DNA of 64,000 nt from Sebaldella sp. S0638 (GTDB lineage: Bacteria > Fusobacteriota > Fusobacteriia > Fusobacteriales > Leptotrichiaceae). Positions 26,929 through 37,208 of this stretch are shown here, in pieces (within the stretch, counting starts at the first letter, position 1; each line of letters begins with the position of its first letter). The translations under genes were made by a program, and so were the position numbers. Below the pieces are notes generated by a model. That model was not told the DNA's origin. It was given only the letters and a program-made list of their open reading frames with translations, and searched no databases. The stretch covers positions 1 to 64,000 of the forward strand of contig NZ_JAMZGM010000002.1 in assembly GCF_024158605.1 (NCBI RefSeq), in the 5' to 3' direction.

Positions 26929-29900
26929 CTAAAATACTGCTTTTAATGTTACTCCTGCTCTATAGTCGTTTTCTTTATCATTTCCTGTAGAATACTCTCC
27001 TGTAAGGAATATTCCGTATCTGTCTTCTACTTCTACCCCTATTGCCGCCTTTGTTCTAAATGTTCCTTTTTCATCCTGTGGTTTTGAAAGTTTATGATAT
27101 CCGTCTTCTATAGCTATTAATCTTGCTTTTTCTCTTTCATTTAAGTCTGCAAGTTCATACTCATAGGCAAAATCAAGTGTTCCTTTTAGCTGCCATGCAG
27201 ATTTAGCTCCCAAAGGTACTATTCCTTTCAGTTCTACTCCTGCTCTCGGCTTTGCACTCCAAGCATCATTTCCTTCTACTTCAAGTTTTTCAAGTCCGCT
27301 TTCGCTAAAATCAGGTCTCATTACATACATTGCCCTGAATGCTCCATACGGCATTATACTTGCATTTTTACCAAGTTCAAATTCTTTTCCAAGAATATTG
27401 TCACTTGTTATACTATATGTTTCATATGTTCCGTTCATTTCAGATCTTCCCAGCGTTGACGGCCAGTCTATATTTCTGTCTATATTATGAAAACTTACTC
27501 TTCCTGTAAGGTCATTTCTTAATTCCCAGCCGCTTGATTTATACTTATTATGTAACCCAAGCTGAATAGTATCTACCCATTCTTCACTGTCATTTCCGTC
27601 ATTGAACTCAAAACCTGTATGCAAATATCCTAACGAATACCCAAATGTGTGTCTGTATGTTCTTTCTACTTCCCTAAGTGCTAATACCCCTGTTGTAGTG
27701 TAATCGTATCCAGTAACACCATCTGTTTCTTCTTTATTTTTACCTTTTCCTGCTATTACACTTACTTTTACGTTTTCTTTTGTGTTATTCTCTGAATTCT
27801 GCATTAAATGCAATGAATTTTCAAATGCTCTTGCTATATCATCTTCTCTTTGATTAATATTAGCATACACATTTCCTGCGAGACTTCCCATTATATGTCT
27901 GAAATTCTCTTCATCAGGGATATATGCTGTTTTATTATATATAGTTACCCCGTCACCCGATGCGCTCAGGAAGTTATTTTCCAAAGCTGTTCCAAAATCT
28001 TCATACCATAATCCGTCTGTAAAATCTGTAAATGCTTTTCTCGACATATATACATCAGAACCTGTTCCTGTTGCTTTAGGCGTTGCTTCCCACAGAAGCG
28101 ATCCGCTTACAAAATCATATTTTCCTGATGTTGCCTTTACTACACCTTCCAGTTTATAAACATCCGCTATAGTTCCATCTGCAAATCCCGGAAGTATTAC
28201 TATAGGCTTTGACGTAGTTATCTGGTCAGCTATTATGGATGTTCCCGATAATTCAAAATCATAATTCGGGTCTGATGAAGGCTGTACAGATGTAGGATCA
28301 GGCTTTATCATTACCTGAAGACCATCCAGCGCCAGAACTCCGCTTGTTTTTATTATTCCTGCATTTATCAGTGCCGGAAGTGCATGTGTACTTCCTATTG
28401 ACTGTATTACATTATCAAGAGAGCCGTTCACAGTTGCTCCTGTTCCCACACTATGTGCCGGATCATCAGGATCTGACGACACAAAAGCCTGTCCGCTTCC
28501 TGTTATTGTTATAGTACCTGTGTTGGTAATTATTGTTCCAAGGTTACCATACATACCTATTGCATCATTACCTGTTATCTGTATCAATCCATGGTTTATT
28601 ATCTGTGATCCTGGACCTTTTCCAGCCATACCTATTGCATTGTCACCTGTTACATTTATTGTTGCTCCAGATTCATTTACTATTATTCCGCCTTCAGTAT
28701 ACATTCCTGTGGAGTAGTCTCCGCTTGTTGTTATATTACCAAAGTTGCTCGCACTTCCTCCTTTTGCTACTATTCCGTATCCTCCATAGCCGGCAGATAT
28801 GTTACCGCCTGAATGGTTTACTATTGTAGAATTTTCTCCATATATTCCCACGGAATATTTACTGTTGTCCACATCCACTTCTGTTGTCCCCGGTAAAAAT
28901 GCAAGGTCTGAGTTACCCACAGCTACAGTACCAAAGTTATCCACTGTACCGCCGTAATTATATATTCCCACATTATTATTTCCTGCTGTACCTGTTATAA
29001 TACCGTTATTTATCATAACAGCACCGCCGATAAGGCTTACAGGATCCTGCGCCATGTAGAATCCCACGTTATCTGTTCCTGTCATTGTAAGATTACCGTC
29101 ATTTGTTACTGTTGTTCCTTCTGAACTGTACATATATACAGTATCTGTTCCTGTAACACTGTTTGTTCCCAGACTGTTTATAAATGATCCGCCTTTTAAT
29201 ATAAATCCATAGTTACCGCTGCCTATATTCAAATCAGCCGCATTTGTCACTGCTGATGATATACCGTATACTCCCACAGCTCCGTTTGTCCCCATGTTTA
29301 GTGCCGAACCTGTATTCAGATTTACAATTCCGTTCGTAGAATATATTCCGATTCCCGAATCTCCTATATTTGATACACCGTAATTATCTACTGTTCCTCC
29401 GTCACTGTAAATACCTATTGAACTGATTCCTGATGTTACTGTTCCCCAGTTTGTAACTGTACTTCCTGCTGCTGCACTGTATATTCCTATACCTGGGTCA
29501 GATGTATTAGTAGAATCTCCTATTTTTATTATACCTGTAGAGTTATTAATTATCGAATGATTATTTGTTCCTGTAAAATAGATACCTATAGATCTGTCTC
29601 CCGAAAGATCTATAGTTCCGTCATTTATTGCCTGCATTGTACCCGAAATACTGTCTGTGGCATATATTCCCACAGAACCTGCCCCGCTGCTTAATATATT
29701 TCCTCCGACCAGATTCTGAACATATGAACCGTCTTTCAGATACATTCCCTGAGAACCTGTTCCTATATTTATCGTTCCGCTGTTTTGTGCAAAAGCACCG
29801 CTTCCTGAAGTCATTAACCCAGCTGAAGCATTATCTACTGTTATTGTTCCTTTGTTACTTATTTTTGATCCATTTTTCCCGAAAATACCTACCGAACCGT

Positions 29901-32900
29901 CTCCTAAGATAATAGTGCCGTTATTTTCTCCGTCTGTCCCGGGAGTCATTCCTGCCGGCAAAGTTCCAAGCCCTGTATATGTCCCGTCTAATGCCACAGC
30001 TGCCACATTTGTTGCTCCTGGAGATGATGTTATCGTAGAACCGTTCAGATATATTGCTGAATTTTTTCCCGATACAAGAGTCCCGTTTGAAGCGAGATTA
30101 CTGCTTCCTGTGTACTCAAATATTCCTCCCGCTATATTCCCAAGTGTATAAGTAGACCCCGGTGTAACACTTGTGACATTAAATGAATTATTGATTGCTC
30201 CGCTGGAATTCATGTTGAATAACACTACATTCTGACCATCTATATTTATGTTACCGCTTCCTGTAAAACTTGTTGTACCGTCAAGATAAAGTCCTAACGA
30301 ATTATCTCCAAACAGATTAATTGTAGTTCCTGTCAATGTTACGCTGCTGTCCTTGGCATAAAGCGCTACACCGTTTTTACCTACAGTTATTGTTGATCCT
30401 GCATCTGTTACAGTTCCTTTGTCTACAAAAACACCAACAGCATTTTCAGAAGCTCTCAAATCTATAGTTCCGTTTGACAGGTTAATTTGTGCATCTCCTA
30501 TACCTACTGTACTGTTATTATTAGCATATACTCCTATTGCATTAGTCGATGTACCAGCTTGTATCAGTCCACTGTTAATTATATTAATTTTCCCATCACC
30601 AAAAGCTTGTGCAACGCCCTGTTTATATCCTTCAGCATATATTCCTACTCCTGAATCAGAAATATTAATAACTGATCCGGTTTGATTATCAATCAATGAA
30701 CCATTTGCTCCGTACATTCCTATAGACCCTGTTCCGCTTACATTAATTGTTCCCAAACTTATATTTTTCAATTCTCCATAGTTTGAATACATTCCCACGG
30801 AAGAAGCACCTGATAATGTTATGTTTCCTCCGTCATTTGTTAGTGATACCGTACTTCTCGGCAAAGAACCCCCTAGAGTATCCAGTCCGTTTTCCTGTCC
30901 CATTGCTACTTGATTTGCAAGATTTCCAGTTATATTGAACCCATTATTATATATACTTGATGATACTATTTCCAAATTATTATATGCATCAGAAGCTGTA
31001 TCCAGACTTATATTCTGATCTATTCCAAGCAGACTCTTATACATCATATATGTTTTATAATCTGTACCATTTACTACAGGTCCGCCTGCTATTGATCCTA
31101 AAGGTGTGGCTGTTACACTCAAATCAATCGATACATTATCTACTATAAAAAGTCTCGATCCAGATTCCATATTTAATGTTAAATTAGGAGCTGTTCCGTT
31201 AAATGTACTTGTAAAATATGCTGATAAATTACTTGTTGTCAATGCCGGCAGAACTCCTGTCCCCACATAATAAAATGCTGTTCCTCTGTCATTTGAATTT
31301 GCTGCACCTTTTATTGTCGCATTTACATTATTTAATTCAAAAGTTCCTCCACTTTCATTATAGAATAACAGTGATCTTTGTCCCGTTTCCATACTTGCAT
31401 TTGTTAATTTTATTTTCCCTGTACTTCCTTTTGCATATAGGTTAAATGCTCCGTCAGAAGTTTTTATTGCTCCGTTAGTTATGTCAATTACTCCTGTATC
31501 AGCGAATAATCCTGTAGATTCTTTACCAGAAACATCCACTGTTACATTACTTCCGACTCCAGAAGAAGTAAATGTCGAACCTGCATCTTTTACTGCTACT
31601 CCCACAGAACCTGATTTATTATTTGAAGAATCTGTATACACTCCGCCGGCCACATTAATTACACCAGTATTTATTATAGAACTCGCGGTATCCACTACAA
31701 TTCCTTTTGTCCCATCGCCAGTTGCATTTAATGTTCCGGCATTATTAATCCCTGAACCTGTGTTAGCATATAAACCTACCTGCGATTTACCGTTTTTCAC
31801 CTCAAGAATAGTGTTTACATCTGTTGTTACAGAAGATGAAGCACCAATCCCTGCAATTAGTATATTCCCTATTCCGCCGTCACTTGTCAATGAATGCTTT
31901 GTTGTTAAATCAGACATATTACTTCCCAAAGTCAAATTACCGTTTTCAATTCTTATTCCAATACCTTTCTGTGAATATCCCCCCATCTTTATTTCATAGT
32001 CATTCAATGTAAATGTTGAAGCTAAATTAATATACATTCCAATTCCGTTATCTGTGTGTTGGTCGCTATATCCCGGATTTGCTATATGTCCGCTGTTCTC
32101 AAGGTTATTTACTCCAGTAGCACTGGCAGCAGTCTGTCTTGGATCTTCTGTCCCCACATCTACTTTTATTTTTGAATTTGCAAAGTTTAATACTCTTTCT
32201 ATATCTACTCCAATACTTTCGTCTCCCAGAACTGTTATCGGATTATACAGTTTTATTTCTGTTCTTGTAAGATTTGTTGTCCCGGATCTTGTATATACTC
32301 CTACATTTTGTCTTCCATAAAGTTTTATATCTCCGTTATTCATGAGAAGATGTTTTCCGTTTCCAGAAGAACTTGCACTGGCTGTCATCAGGTATATAAC
32401 ATTTCCCGGTGCTCTCATTTCTATTAATCCTGTATTATCAAAACCTTCCTGTTTTTGACTGCTTGTTCCTTCAGTAAACATAAAGGCAACTTGATTTCCA
32501 ACCAGATTATTATTTGTACTTGCTTCATTTAATCCTATTATTTTCCCTCTGTTCATAAATATACTGTTCGCAGCTTGGCTTCCGCTGTGTGCCTGTAAGT
32601 TTACCGCTACTATACTGGAACCTTTCAGATTCCATGTAGTATTATTTTCTACATATTGAAACATTCTGTTTGCAGTTGTATGTCCCAGAACAGTATCCAA
32701 AAATTTATCTGCAAGTTCTGTTTTTTCTGCACTTGTTATCCATCCCTGTGTCTCTAGTCCATCAAGATTATATTGTGTCCCAAGATAATGCTCATCATAG
32801 TGTAAAATTTGTCCCAAAAATACAGGATTTGGATCATCTCCTTCCAGAGTTACTACTAAATCAGAAGGATTCCCTCCTGCTGTTCCATATCTTGTTATTG

Positions 32901-33867
32901 TATTGTCTATTACCTTGAATATCCCTTGAACACTTGTATTCGTGGTAGAATTGTACACTCCTGCCGGAAGAGCCTGTGCTGCTCCGCCTGATAGTGTCAA
33001 CCCAGCTGCCGGTCCTCCAGTAAGATTAGTCAATGTATAATTGTCATAAATTACTTTTGAACCATATCCTCCTCCTCCTGAGTGATTAGCAATATGTGCA
33101 TAAATTTCACCTGAAAGTACATCCATTTGCGATATTATAGCATTTCCATTTGGATCCCCTGTAGGATAAAATCCAGTATAACCACTATTTCCTCCGCCTG
33201 CACCACCAATTGTTATTATTGGAATTGGTACTAGCTGAGGTAATTCCACTACTGGTTCCAAAGGCTGGAATTCCAAAAAGCTTAAAGATGGTATCGATAC
33301 CCCTGTTGGTGCATTTACTGTGAGTGTACTTGGATTTATACTAATTTCACTTGCCGGAGACAAAGACAATGTAAGCGGTTCTCTGCTCATTCCCTTTAAC
33401 GGAATACTAACCCCTAAATTTATATCTTTAGGCTGCTGCAGCGGCTTATAAGGCTTTCCTGCAAGTCCTCCTCCTATAGTTCCGCTTGTTGTCACATAGT
33501 TTCCGCTTGCATCATAATATCCATTTACTTTCGAATGATATAATGCGTTTTCAGAGCTGTTATCCACTCCGTCACCATATTCGTCATAAAATCCCGAGAA
33601 AAATATCTGCCATTCCAGATATTCCGGTTTTACTATATAGTCTCCCTGTAAATGTAAATCTTTTAATTCTTTATTTTTTTGATTAAGTATTCGTTCCAAT
33701 ACTTGATAATTTTTTTGGTTAGATTTCCCCTGTTCGAGATTCTTTACCATATTATTATACATTCTGTCATATTTAGATGAAGCCGAAGTTTCTGCACCAC
33801 TGGTAGTTGACGGTATTACTGCATTCAACGCTAAAAATGATATTAATAATTTTTTATTTACTTTCAT
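26929..33867 (-). CDS. Giant autotransporter adhesin (type Va secretion), paralogue 2
   Basis: A 2312-aa surface protein with the same plan as the one at 8749-15420. The signal peptide covers about residues 1-24. The autotransporter-associated N-terminal domain (about 28-95) again ends in EYLEWQIFFSGFY. A proline-rich and serine-rich linker (about 165-235) contains ELPQLVPIPIITI and a GGAGGGNSG flexible patch. A long beta-helix passenger follows, made of NxGTI/GIYxx-type repeats. The C-terminal beta-barrel (about the last 290 residues) ends GVTLKAVF. The barrel is strikingly close to paralogue 1, but the passengers differ in sequence and layout, as expected for surface adhesins under diversifying pressure. 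AAGGAGGA lies just ahead of the ATG, and tiny ORFs precede it in the same transcript. Confidence 0.93.
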   Translation of the reverse strand: MKVNKKLLISFLALNAVIPSTTSGAETSASSKYDRMYNNMVKNLEQGKSNQKNYQVLERILNQKNKELKDLHLQGDYIVKPEYLEWQIFFSGFYDEYGDGVDNSSENALYHSKVNGYYDASGNYVTTSGTIGGGLAGKPYKPLQQPKDINLGVSIPLKGMSREPLTLSLSPASEISINPSTLTVNAPTGVSIPSLSFLEFQPLEPVVELPQLVPIPIITIGGAGGGNSGYTGFYPTGDPNGNAIISQMDVLSGEIYAHIANHSGGGGYGSKVIYDNYTLTNLTGGPAAGLTLSGGAAQALPAGVYNSTTNTSVQGIFKVIDNTITRYGTAGGNPSDLVVTLEGDDPNPVFLGQILHYDEHYLGTQYNLDGLETQGWITSAEKTELADKFLDTVLGHTTANRMFQYVENNTTWNLKGSSIVAVNLQAHSGSQAANSIFMNRGKIIGLNEASTNNNLVGNQVAFMFTEGTSSQKQEGFDNTGLIEMRAPGNVIYLMTASASSSGNGKHLLMNNGDIKLYGRQNVGVYTRSGTTNLTRTEIKLYNPITVLGDESIGVDIERVLNFANSKIKVDVGTEDPRQTAASATGVNNLENSGHIANPGYSDQHTDNGIGMYINLASTFTLNDYEIKMGGYSQKGIGIRIENGNLTLGSNMSDLTTKHSLTSDGGIGNILIAGIGASSSVTTDVNTILEVKNGKSQVGLYANTGSGINNAGTLNATGDGTKGIVVDTASSIINTGVINVAGGVYTDSSNNKSGSVGVAVKDAGSTFTSSGVGSNVTVDVSGKESTGLFADTGVIDITNGAIKTSDGAFNLYAKGSTGKIKLTNASMETGQRSLLFYNESGGTFELNNVNATIKGAANSNDRGTAFYYVGTGVLPALTTSNLSAYFTSTFNGTAPNLTLNMESGSRLFIVDNVSIDLSVTATPLGSIAGGPVVNGTDYKTYMMYKSLLGIDQNISLDTASDAYNNLEIVSSSIYNNGFNITGNLANQVAMGQENGLDTLGGSLPRSTVSLTNDGGNITLSGASSVGMYSNYGELKNISLGTINVSGTGSIGMYGANGSLIDNQTGSVINISDSGVGIYAEGYKQGVAQAFGDGKINIINSGLIQAGTSTNAIGVYANNNSTVGIGDAQINLSNGTIDLRASENAVGVFVDKGTVTDAGSTITVGKNGVALYAKDSSVTLTGTTINLFGDNSLGLYLDGTTSFTGSGNINIDGQNVVLFNMNSSGAINNSFNVTSVTPGSTYTLGNIAGGIFEYTGSSNLASNGTLVSGKNSAIYLNGSTITSSPGATNVAAVALDGTYTGLGTLPAGMTPGTDGENNGTIILGDGSVGIFGKNGSKISNKGTITVDNASAGLMTSGSGAFAQNSGTINIGTGSQGMYLKDGSYVQNLVGGNILSSGAGSVGIYATDSISGTMQAINDGTIDLSGDRSIGIYFTGTNNHSIINNSTGIIKIGDSTNTSDPGIGIYSAAAGSTVTNWGTVTSGISSIGIYSDGGTVDNYGVSNIGDSGIGIYSTNGIVNLNTGSALNMGTNGAVGVYGISSAVTNAADLNIGSGNYGFILKGGSFINSLGTNSVTGTDTVYMYSSEGTTVTNDGNLTMTGTDNVGFYMAQDPVSLIGGAVMINNGIITGTAGNNNVGIYNYGGTVDNFGTVAVGNSDLAFLPGTTEVDVDNSKYSVGIYGENSTIVNHSGGNISAGYGGYGIVAKGGSASNFGNITTSGDYSTGMYTEGGIIVNESGATINVTGDNAIGMAGKGPGSQIINHGLIQITGNDAIGMYGNLGTIITNTGTITITGSGQAFVSSDPDDPAHSVGTGATVNGSLDNVIQSIGSTHALPALINAGIIKTSGVLALDGLQVMIKPDPTSVQPSSDPNYDFELSGTSIIADQITTSKPIVILPGFADGTIADVYKLEGVVKATSGKYDFVSGSLLWEATPKATGTGSDVYMSRKAFTDFTDGLWYEDFGTALENNFLSASGDGVTIYNKTAYIPDEENFRHIMGSLAGNVYANINQREDDIARAFENSLHLMQNSENNTKENVKVSVIAGKGKNKEETDGVTGYDYTTTGVLALREVERTYRHTFGYSLGYLHTGFEFNDGNDSEEWVDTIQLGLHNKYKSSGWELRNDLTGRVSFHNIDRNIDWPSTLGRSEMNGTYETYSITSDNILGKEFELGKNASIMPYGAFRAMYVMRPDFSESGLEKLEVEGNDAWSAKPRAGVELKGIVPLGAKSAWQLKGTLDFAYEYELADLNEREKARLIAIEDGYHKLSKPQDEKGTFRTKAAIGVEVEDRYGIFLTGEYSTGNDKENDYRAGVTLKAVF

Positions 33868-33880
33868 TATTCCTCCTTGA

Positions 33881-33985
33881 TTACCTTATGCTGTTTTTTA
33901 TTTTGTAATATTCTATTCTAAATAATAAATTCTCTATTTTCTGTATTGCACTTGATTTTTCCCCTGTCTGTATATTTGCTCTCAT
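33881..33985 (-). CDS. Possible small helical ORF ahead of autotransporter 2
   Basis: A 34-codon frame from ATG at 33985 to TAA at 33881. It ends three bases before the autotransporter Shine-Dalgarno. The peptide is helical and amphipathic, with SSAIQKIENLLFRIEYYK in its middle. The open frame extends further upstream with KQRTEAGKKL before a stop near 34025. It overlaps the end of the secretory ORF at 34014-34139 in another frame, so the two could be one gene broken by a frameshift. A small coiled-coil protein secreted together with the adhesin is possible; this is unproven. Confidence 0.35.
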   Translation of the reverse strand: MRANIQTGEKSSAIQKIENLLFRIEYYKIKNSIR

Positions 33986-34013
33986 CAGTTTTTTTCCAGC
34001 TTCTGTCCGCTGT

Positions 34014-34139
34014 TTAGATACTGCTCACATCACTCCGCCTGCCTTTTAGATCTTCCCTGAATTCCCTTTTATATTCATACAAAGTAATCGTAGCGGCACT
34101 TATTGTTGTAAAAAATAATAATATTGTTACCTTTTTCAT
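34014..34139 (-). CDS. Small secreted or membrane-anchored peptide (41 aa)
   Basis: ATG at 34139 with an excellent AAAGGAG site seven bases upstream. The first 20 residues (MKKVTILLFFTTISAATIT) look like a signal peptide or single membrane anchor. A highly charged tail (YEYKREFREDLKGRR) follows and the frame stops at 34014. If the reading frame shifted by one near the end, the product would continue into the helical frame at 33881-33985 and make a small exported coiled-coil protein of about 85 aa. It is first in line before autotransporter 2. Confidence 0.5.
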   Translation of the reverse strand: MKKVTILLFFTTISAATITLYEYKREFREDLKGRRSDVSSI

Positions 34140-34272
34140 ATCACTCTCCTTTACTGGCAATTTTATTTTAAATGTTTAAATATTTAAAAATCTTATTATA
34201 TTCGCATGTTGTCGGACTATATCATTTTAAGGCTTTATATCTAACATAAATTCTCTACTAATTCAAATATCG

Positions 34273-34345
34273 CTATTTTCCTTTTACACCAGCTGTTGCT
34301 GCCATTCCCGACATTAACAAAAATAATAAAAAGAATTCCCCTCTA
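34273..34345 (-). pseudogene. Remnant of a small secreted-protein gene
   Basis: A strong AAGGAGG site (34349-34355) is followed by a frame reading EFFLLFLLMSGMAATAG and ending at a TAG at 34273. This is a typical signal peptide, but no ATG, GTG or TTG stands at the proper distance. It looks like the start of an exported-protein gene that has lost its start codon and its body. Confidence 0.3.
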
Positions 34346-34362
34346 TACCTCCTTCTGTTATT

Positions 34363-34485
34363 CTACCAGCTTAAACCCGGTTCCCAAAACATTTTTCCAG
34401 TATAATTCATCTTCCGCATAAGCGATTTATAGATGTTTTCGATATCTTTACCATTTATTTTCAAATAATTATTAGAATATAAGTT
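34363..34485 (-). pseudogene. Short coding-like fragment upstream of autotransporter 2
   Basis: A minus-strand frame of about 40 codons reads NYLKINGKDIENIYKSLMRK and then MNYTGKMFWEPGLSW before a TAG at 34363-34365. Composition is protein-like, but there is no start with a ribosome binding site. It may be the 3' end of a lost gene. Beyond it, 34486-34902 is very AT-rich and I see nothing certain in it. Confidence 0.25.
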
Positions 34486-34902
34486 TTATAAACTAAAAAA
34501 ATTATATTTTGATTAAAACAATAATTATGGCATAAAGTATCACTATAATTATAACACAAATATCATACTTATCAGATATACCTTTTCCCTTTTTTAATAA
34601 ATTAGTTTTCATTTTTTATTTATTTTATATATAAAAAATTGAAGTACAGCTTTAAGGTTATGATACCTCAAAATTTTAAATAATCTTATATCTTATGATT
34701 TATTTATCAAAAATATTGTTCTTTTTTATTTCAAATTAACTATAAAACAGCTTTTTCTTTCACATACAATTGTATAACAAACAATTTTATTTGAACTTAT
34801 AAATAAATCACATAAAAAAAGACCATACAAACCAGGTTTATTAAATCATCATTTATAATTTAAATTCTCTCTGTTTAATACAGTCTTTTAATATTTATGC
34901 GT

Positions 34903-35487
34903 TTATATTTCCTTACGTCCTTCCAGCGACCTTGAAAGAGTGGCTATATCTGAAAATTCAATATTGCCGCCCATAGGAATACCGCTTGCTATTCTTGAGA
35001 CCTTTATTTCCTTGTCCTTTATGATCTTGGAAAGATACAGCGATGTCGTCTCTCCTTCAAGGCTGGGATCCAGCGCCAGAATCACTTCTTTTACACTGTC
35101 TGTAAGCCGGTTGGTAAGTTTATCTATATCCAGATCATCTACTCCTATTCCGTTCAGCGGATCTATTATTCCTCCTAAAACGTGATAAAGCCCGTTATAT
35201 GTTTTTGATTTCTCAAAAGCTATAATATCTCTTGAATCTTTTACAATGCATATAATACTGCTGTCACGCTCTTCATCGGAACAAATTTCACAAATATCAT
35301 CTTCTGTAAGATTTCCGCATATCTTACATTTTTTTATTTTCTCTTTTGCTTCTTTCAGAACTGTCATAAAATTAAGCAGTTCCTCATCTTCCATTTCGAG
35401 AACATAAAATGCTATTCTCATTGCACTTTTTCTTCCTATTCCCGGAAGTTTTGCGAATTCATCTACTATATTATCCAGTGATTTCAT
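34903..35487 (-). CDS. recR: Recombination mediator protein RecR
   Basis: A 194-aa protein that works with RecO and RecF to load RecA on gapped DNA. The N-terminal helix-hairpin-helix has LPGIGRKSAMR (residues about 14-24). A four-cysteine zinc finger follows (CKICGNLTEDDICEIC near 54-69). A Toprim domain begins at SIICIVKDSRD, and ASGIPMGGNIEF near 167 is the RecR signature. It lies 17 bases after a lysozyme gene on the same strand and may share its transcript. Confidence 0.97.
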   Translation of the reverse strand: MKSLDNIVDEFAKLPGIGRKSAMRIAFYVLEMEDEELLNFMTVLKEAKEKIKKCKICGNLTEDDICEICSDEERDSSIICIVKDSRDIIAFEKSKTYNGLYHVLGGIIDPLNGIGVDDLDIDKLTNRLTDSVKEVILALDPSLEGETTSLYLSKIIKDKEIKVSRIASGIPMGGNIEFSDIATLSRSLEGRKEI

Positions 35488-35504
35488 ATTTATATTATTT
35501 CTCC

Positions 35505-36212
35505 TTATTTTATAAATTCCTTATATTCTTTTTCAGAACCATAAAAGACATTCAGATCGACAAAACCATCTATTCCTCTCAGCCGGCCTCTGTTTGCATA
35601 TTGCCAGAATGCCCATTTCCTGTCATTTTCCAGCTTTGGCTTTGATATAATATCCCTTATCCATATATTATAATCCAGATAGTCATTCTCTATGTAATCT
35701 TTATAAAAAGAATCTGTTGCATAAAGTACGGGAGTTTTTCCATAATAATTTTTTACTGTTTCCAGAAAAATATATATTTCCTTCTTTACTTCATCCCTGC
35801 TTTTATCAGTCTTACAGTTCCCGCCATATTCCAGATCTACAAACGGCGGCAAAGTAATTTCAGATTTTGGAACTGTATTAATAAAATTTTCTGCCTGCTC
35901 ATTTCCGCTTCTGCATAATCTGTAAAAATGATATGCCCCTGTTTCATATCCTTCTTTCAGTGATTTATTCCAGTTCACGCTAAAATTAGGATCCTGATAG
36001 TCTACGCCTTCAGTAGCTTTAATTATTACAAAGTTTATTTTTTCATTTCTTAGTTTTTCCCAGTTAATTTTCTTCTGATGATGGGAAATATCTATTCCTC
36101 TCACAGGAAAGGCTTTTCTTCCGGGATAGTTAAACCTGAGATAACCTTGTTCAAATGCAGTATAAACTCCAAAAATAATTACTAAAGGAACCAGTAAAAA
36201 TATCTTTTTCAT
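35505..36212 (-). CDS. Glycoside hydrolase family 25 lysozyme
   Basis: A 235-aa muramidase. The N-terminal signal or anchor covers about residues 4-20. The GH25 domain follows: GIDISHHQ near 40 with the catalytic Asp, FVIIKATEG near 60, GAYHFYR near 90, PPFVDLEYGGN with the catalytic Glu near 127, and a closing FWQYA and GIDGFVDLNVFYG. It should cut peptidoglycan in the envelope, either for cell-wall remodelling or against other bacteria. No phage genes are near, so a prophage endolysin is unlikely. Confidence 0.92.
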   Translation of the reverse strand: MKKIFLLVPLVIIFGVYTAFEQGYLRFNYPGRKAFPVRGIDISHHQKKINWEKLRNEKINFVIIKATEGVDYQDPNFSVNWNKSLKEGYETGAYHFYRLCRSGNEQAENFINTVPKSEITLPPFVDLEYGGNCKTDKSRDEVKKEIYIFLETVKNYYGKTPVLYATDSFYKDYIENDYLDYNIWIRDIISKPKLENDRKWAFWQYANRGRLRGIDGFVDLNVFYGSEKEYKEFIK

Positions 36213-36341
36213 ATTTTCTCCCTTATATCTGTTATCATATTATATCATAATACTGTATGTTTATGAATATCTGCCTGTTTTCACAAAAAACTTATTTTAG
36301 GGAATAATATAATTATTCATCCTGCTAATATTTTACTTTTT

Positions 36342-36998
36342 CTAATACCATGTAATAGATTTATCCACATGGATATCTTCTTTTGTTTCCGGCTTAGTTA
36401 CCGGATATCCTATTACACATCCTGTATAAGTGTATTCATCATGTTCAAGTTTTAGAAGCTTGCTGAATTCTTCGCTGCTGCTAAGACTTTCTATTATGGA
36501 AAACAGATGCATCCCCAGATCCATAGCCGCTACTTTCAGCCACATATTTTCCAGAACATGCGCCAAAGACTGTCTTTCTACCGACGGCAGCCCTCTTTTT
36601 TCAGCAATTACTATCAGGCACGGCACTTCTGACATTCCGATAAAACCGTTCATAGCAAAGCTTTCTAGTCTTCTTTTATAAGATTCAGAATCTTCTTTAA
36701 AATTCGGTTCTTTTTCCAAATCTTCCCTCAATTTTTCCAGATTCATTTTTGCTGCTTCTTTTATGTATGTATTTATTCTGTCCAGATACCCGTGATTCTT
36801 AGTAAAAACATAAAAACGTCTGTACTGCGAGATGTCAGTTACCGCAAGTGCTGCAAAAGGTGCATATGCTCCTGCCCTTATTACTTCTTTTATTATTTCT
36901 TTAGACGGCACCATACTTTTAAAGGAACGGATACTTCTTCTTTTACGTACAATTTCATCAAATACATCATTTACATTTTGATTAATCAAATTTTTCAA
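36342..36998 (-). CDS. Nitroreductase-family FMN oxidoreductase
   Basis: A 218-aa flavoenzyme. RKRRSIRSFK (residues about 18-27) is the FMN phosphate-binding motif. AGAYAPFA near 43 and the C-terminal GCVIGYPVTKPETK are usual for the family. Such proteins use NAD(P)H to reduce nitro compounds, quinones or flavins; the substrate is unknown. It is monocistronic. Confidence 0.88.
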   Translation of the reverse strand: MKNLINQNVNDVFDEIVRKRRSIRSFKSMVPSKEIIKEVIRAGAYAPFAALAVTDISQYRRFYVFTKNHGYLDRINTYIKEAAKMNLEKLREDLEKEPNFKEDSESYKRRLESFAMNGFIGMSEVPCLIVIAEKRGLPSVERQSLAHVLENMWLKVAAMDLGMHLFSIIESLSSSEEFSKLLKLEHDEYTYTGCVIGYPVTKPETKEDIHVDKSITWY

Positions 36999-37172
36999 TA
37001 TAATTCTCCTCTCTGAGTTTGTTATATATTGCCATATTTCAAAGTTTTACAAATAAATTAAGTGATACATTCACTATTAGTATAGCAATCTACACACTAA
37101 AATTCAACATTTTATATTATTAAATTCTATTATCTTTTATTTTTTTATTTAAAATTTTTAAAAGATTAAAAA

Positions 37173-37198
37173 AGAGGTCTGAAATACACAGCACCTCT
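37173..37198 (-). terminator. Terminator of the accD-accA-pfkA-pyk operon
   Basis: AGAGGT (37173-37178) and ACCTCT (37193-37198) form a stem followed on the minus strand by a run of T. It lies ten bases after the pyruvate kinase stop. Confidence 0.8.
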
Positions 37199-37208
37199 CT
37201 CTATTTAT

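Noticed and set aside
28520-32918. Plus-strand open frames inside autotransporter 2
   Set aside because: Same reason: antisense shadows of the passenger repeats.
35505-36212. GH25 lysozyme as a prophage endolysin
   Set aside because: No holin, capsid, integrase or other phage gene is near; neighbours are housekeeping genes.
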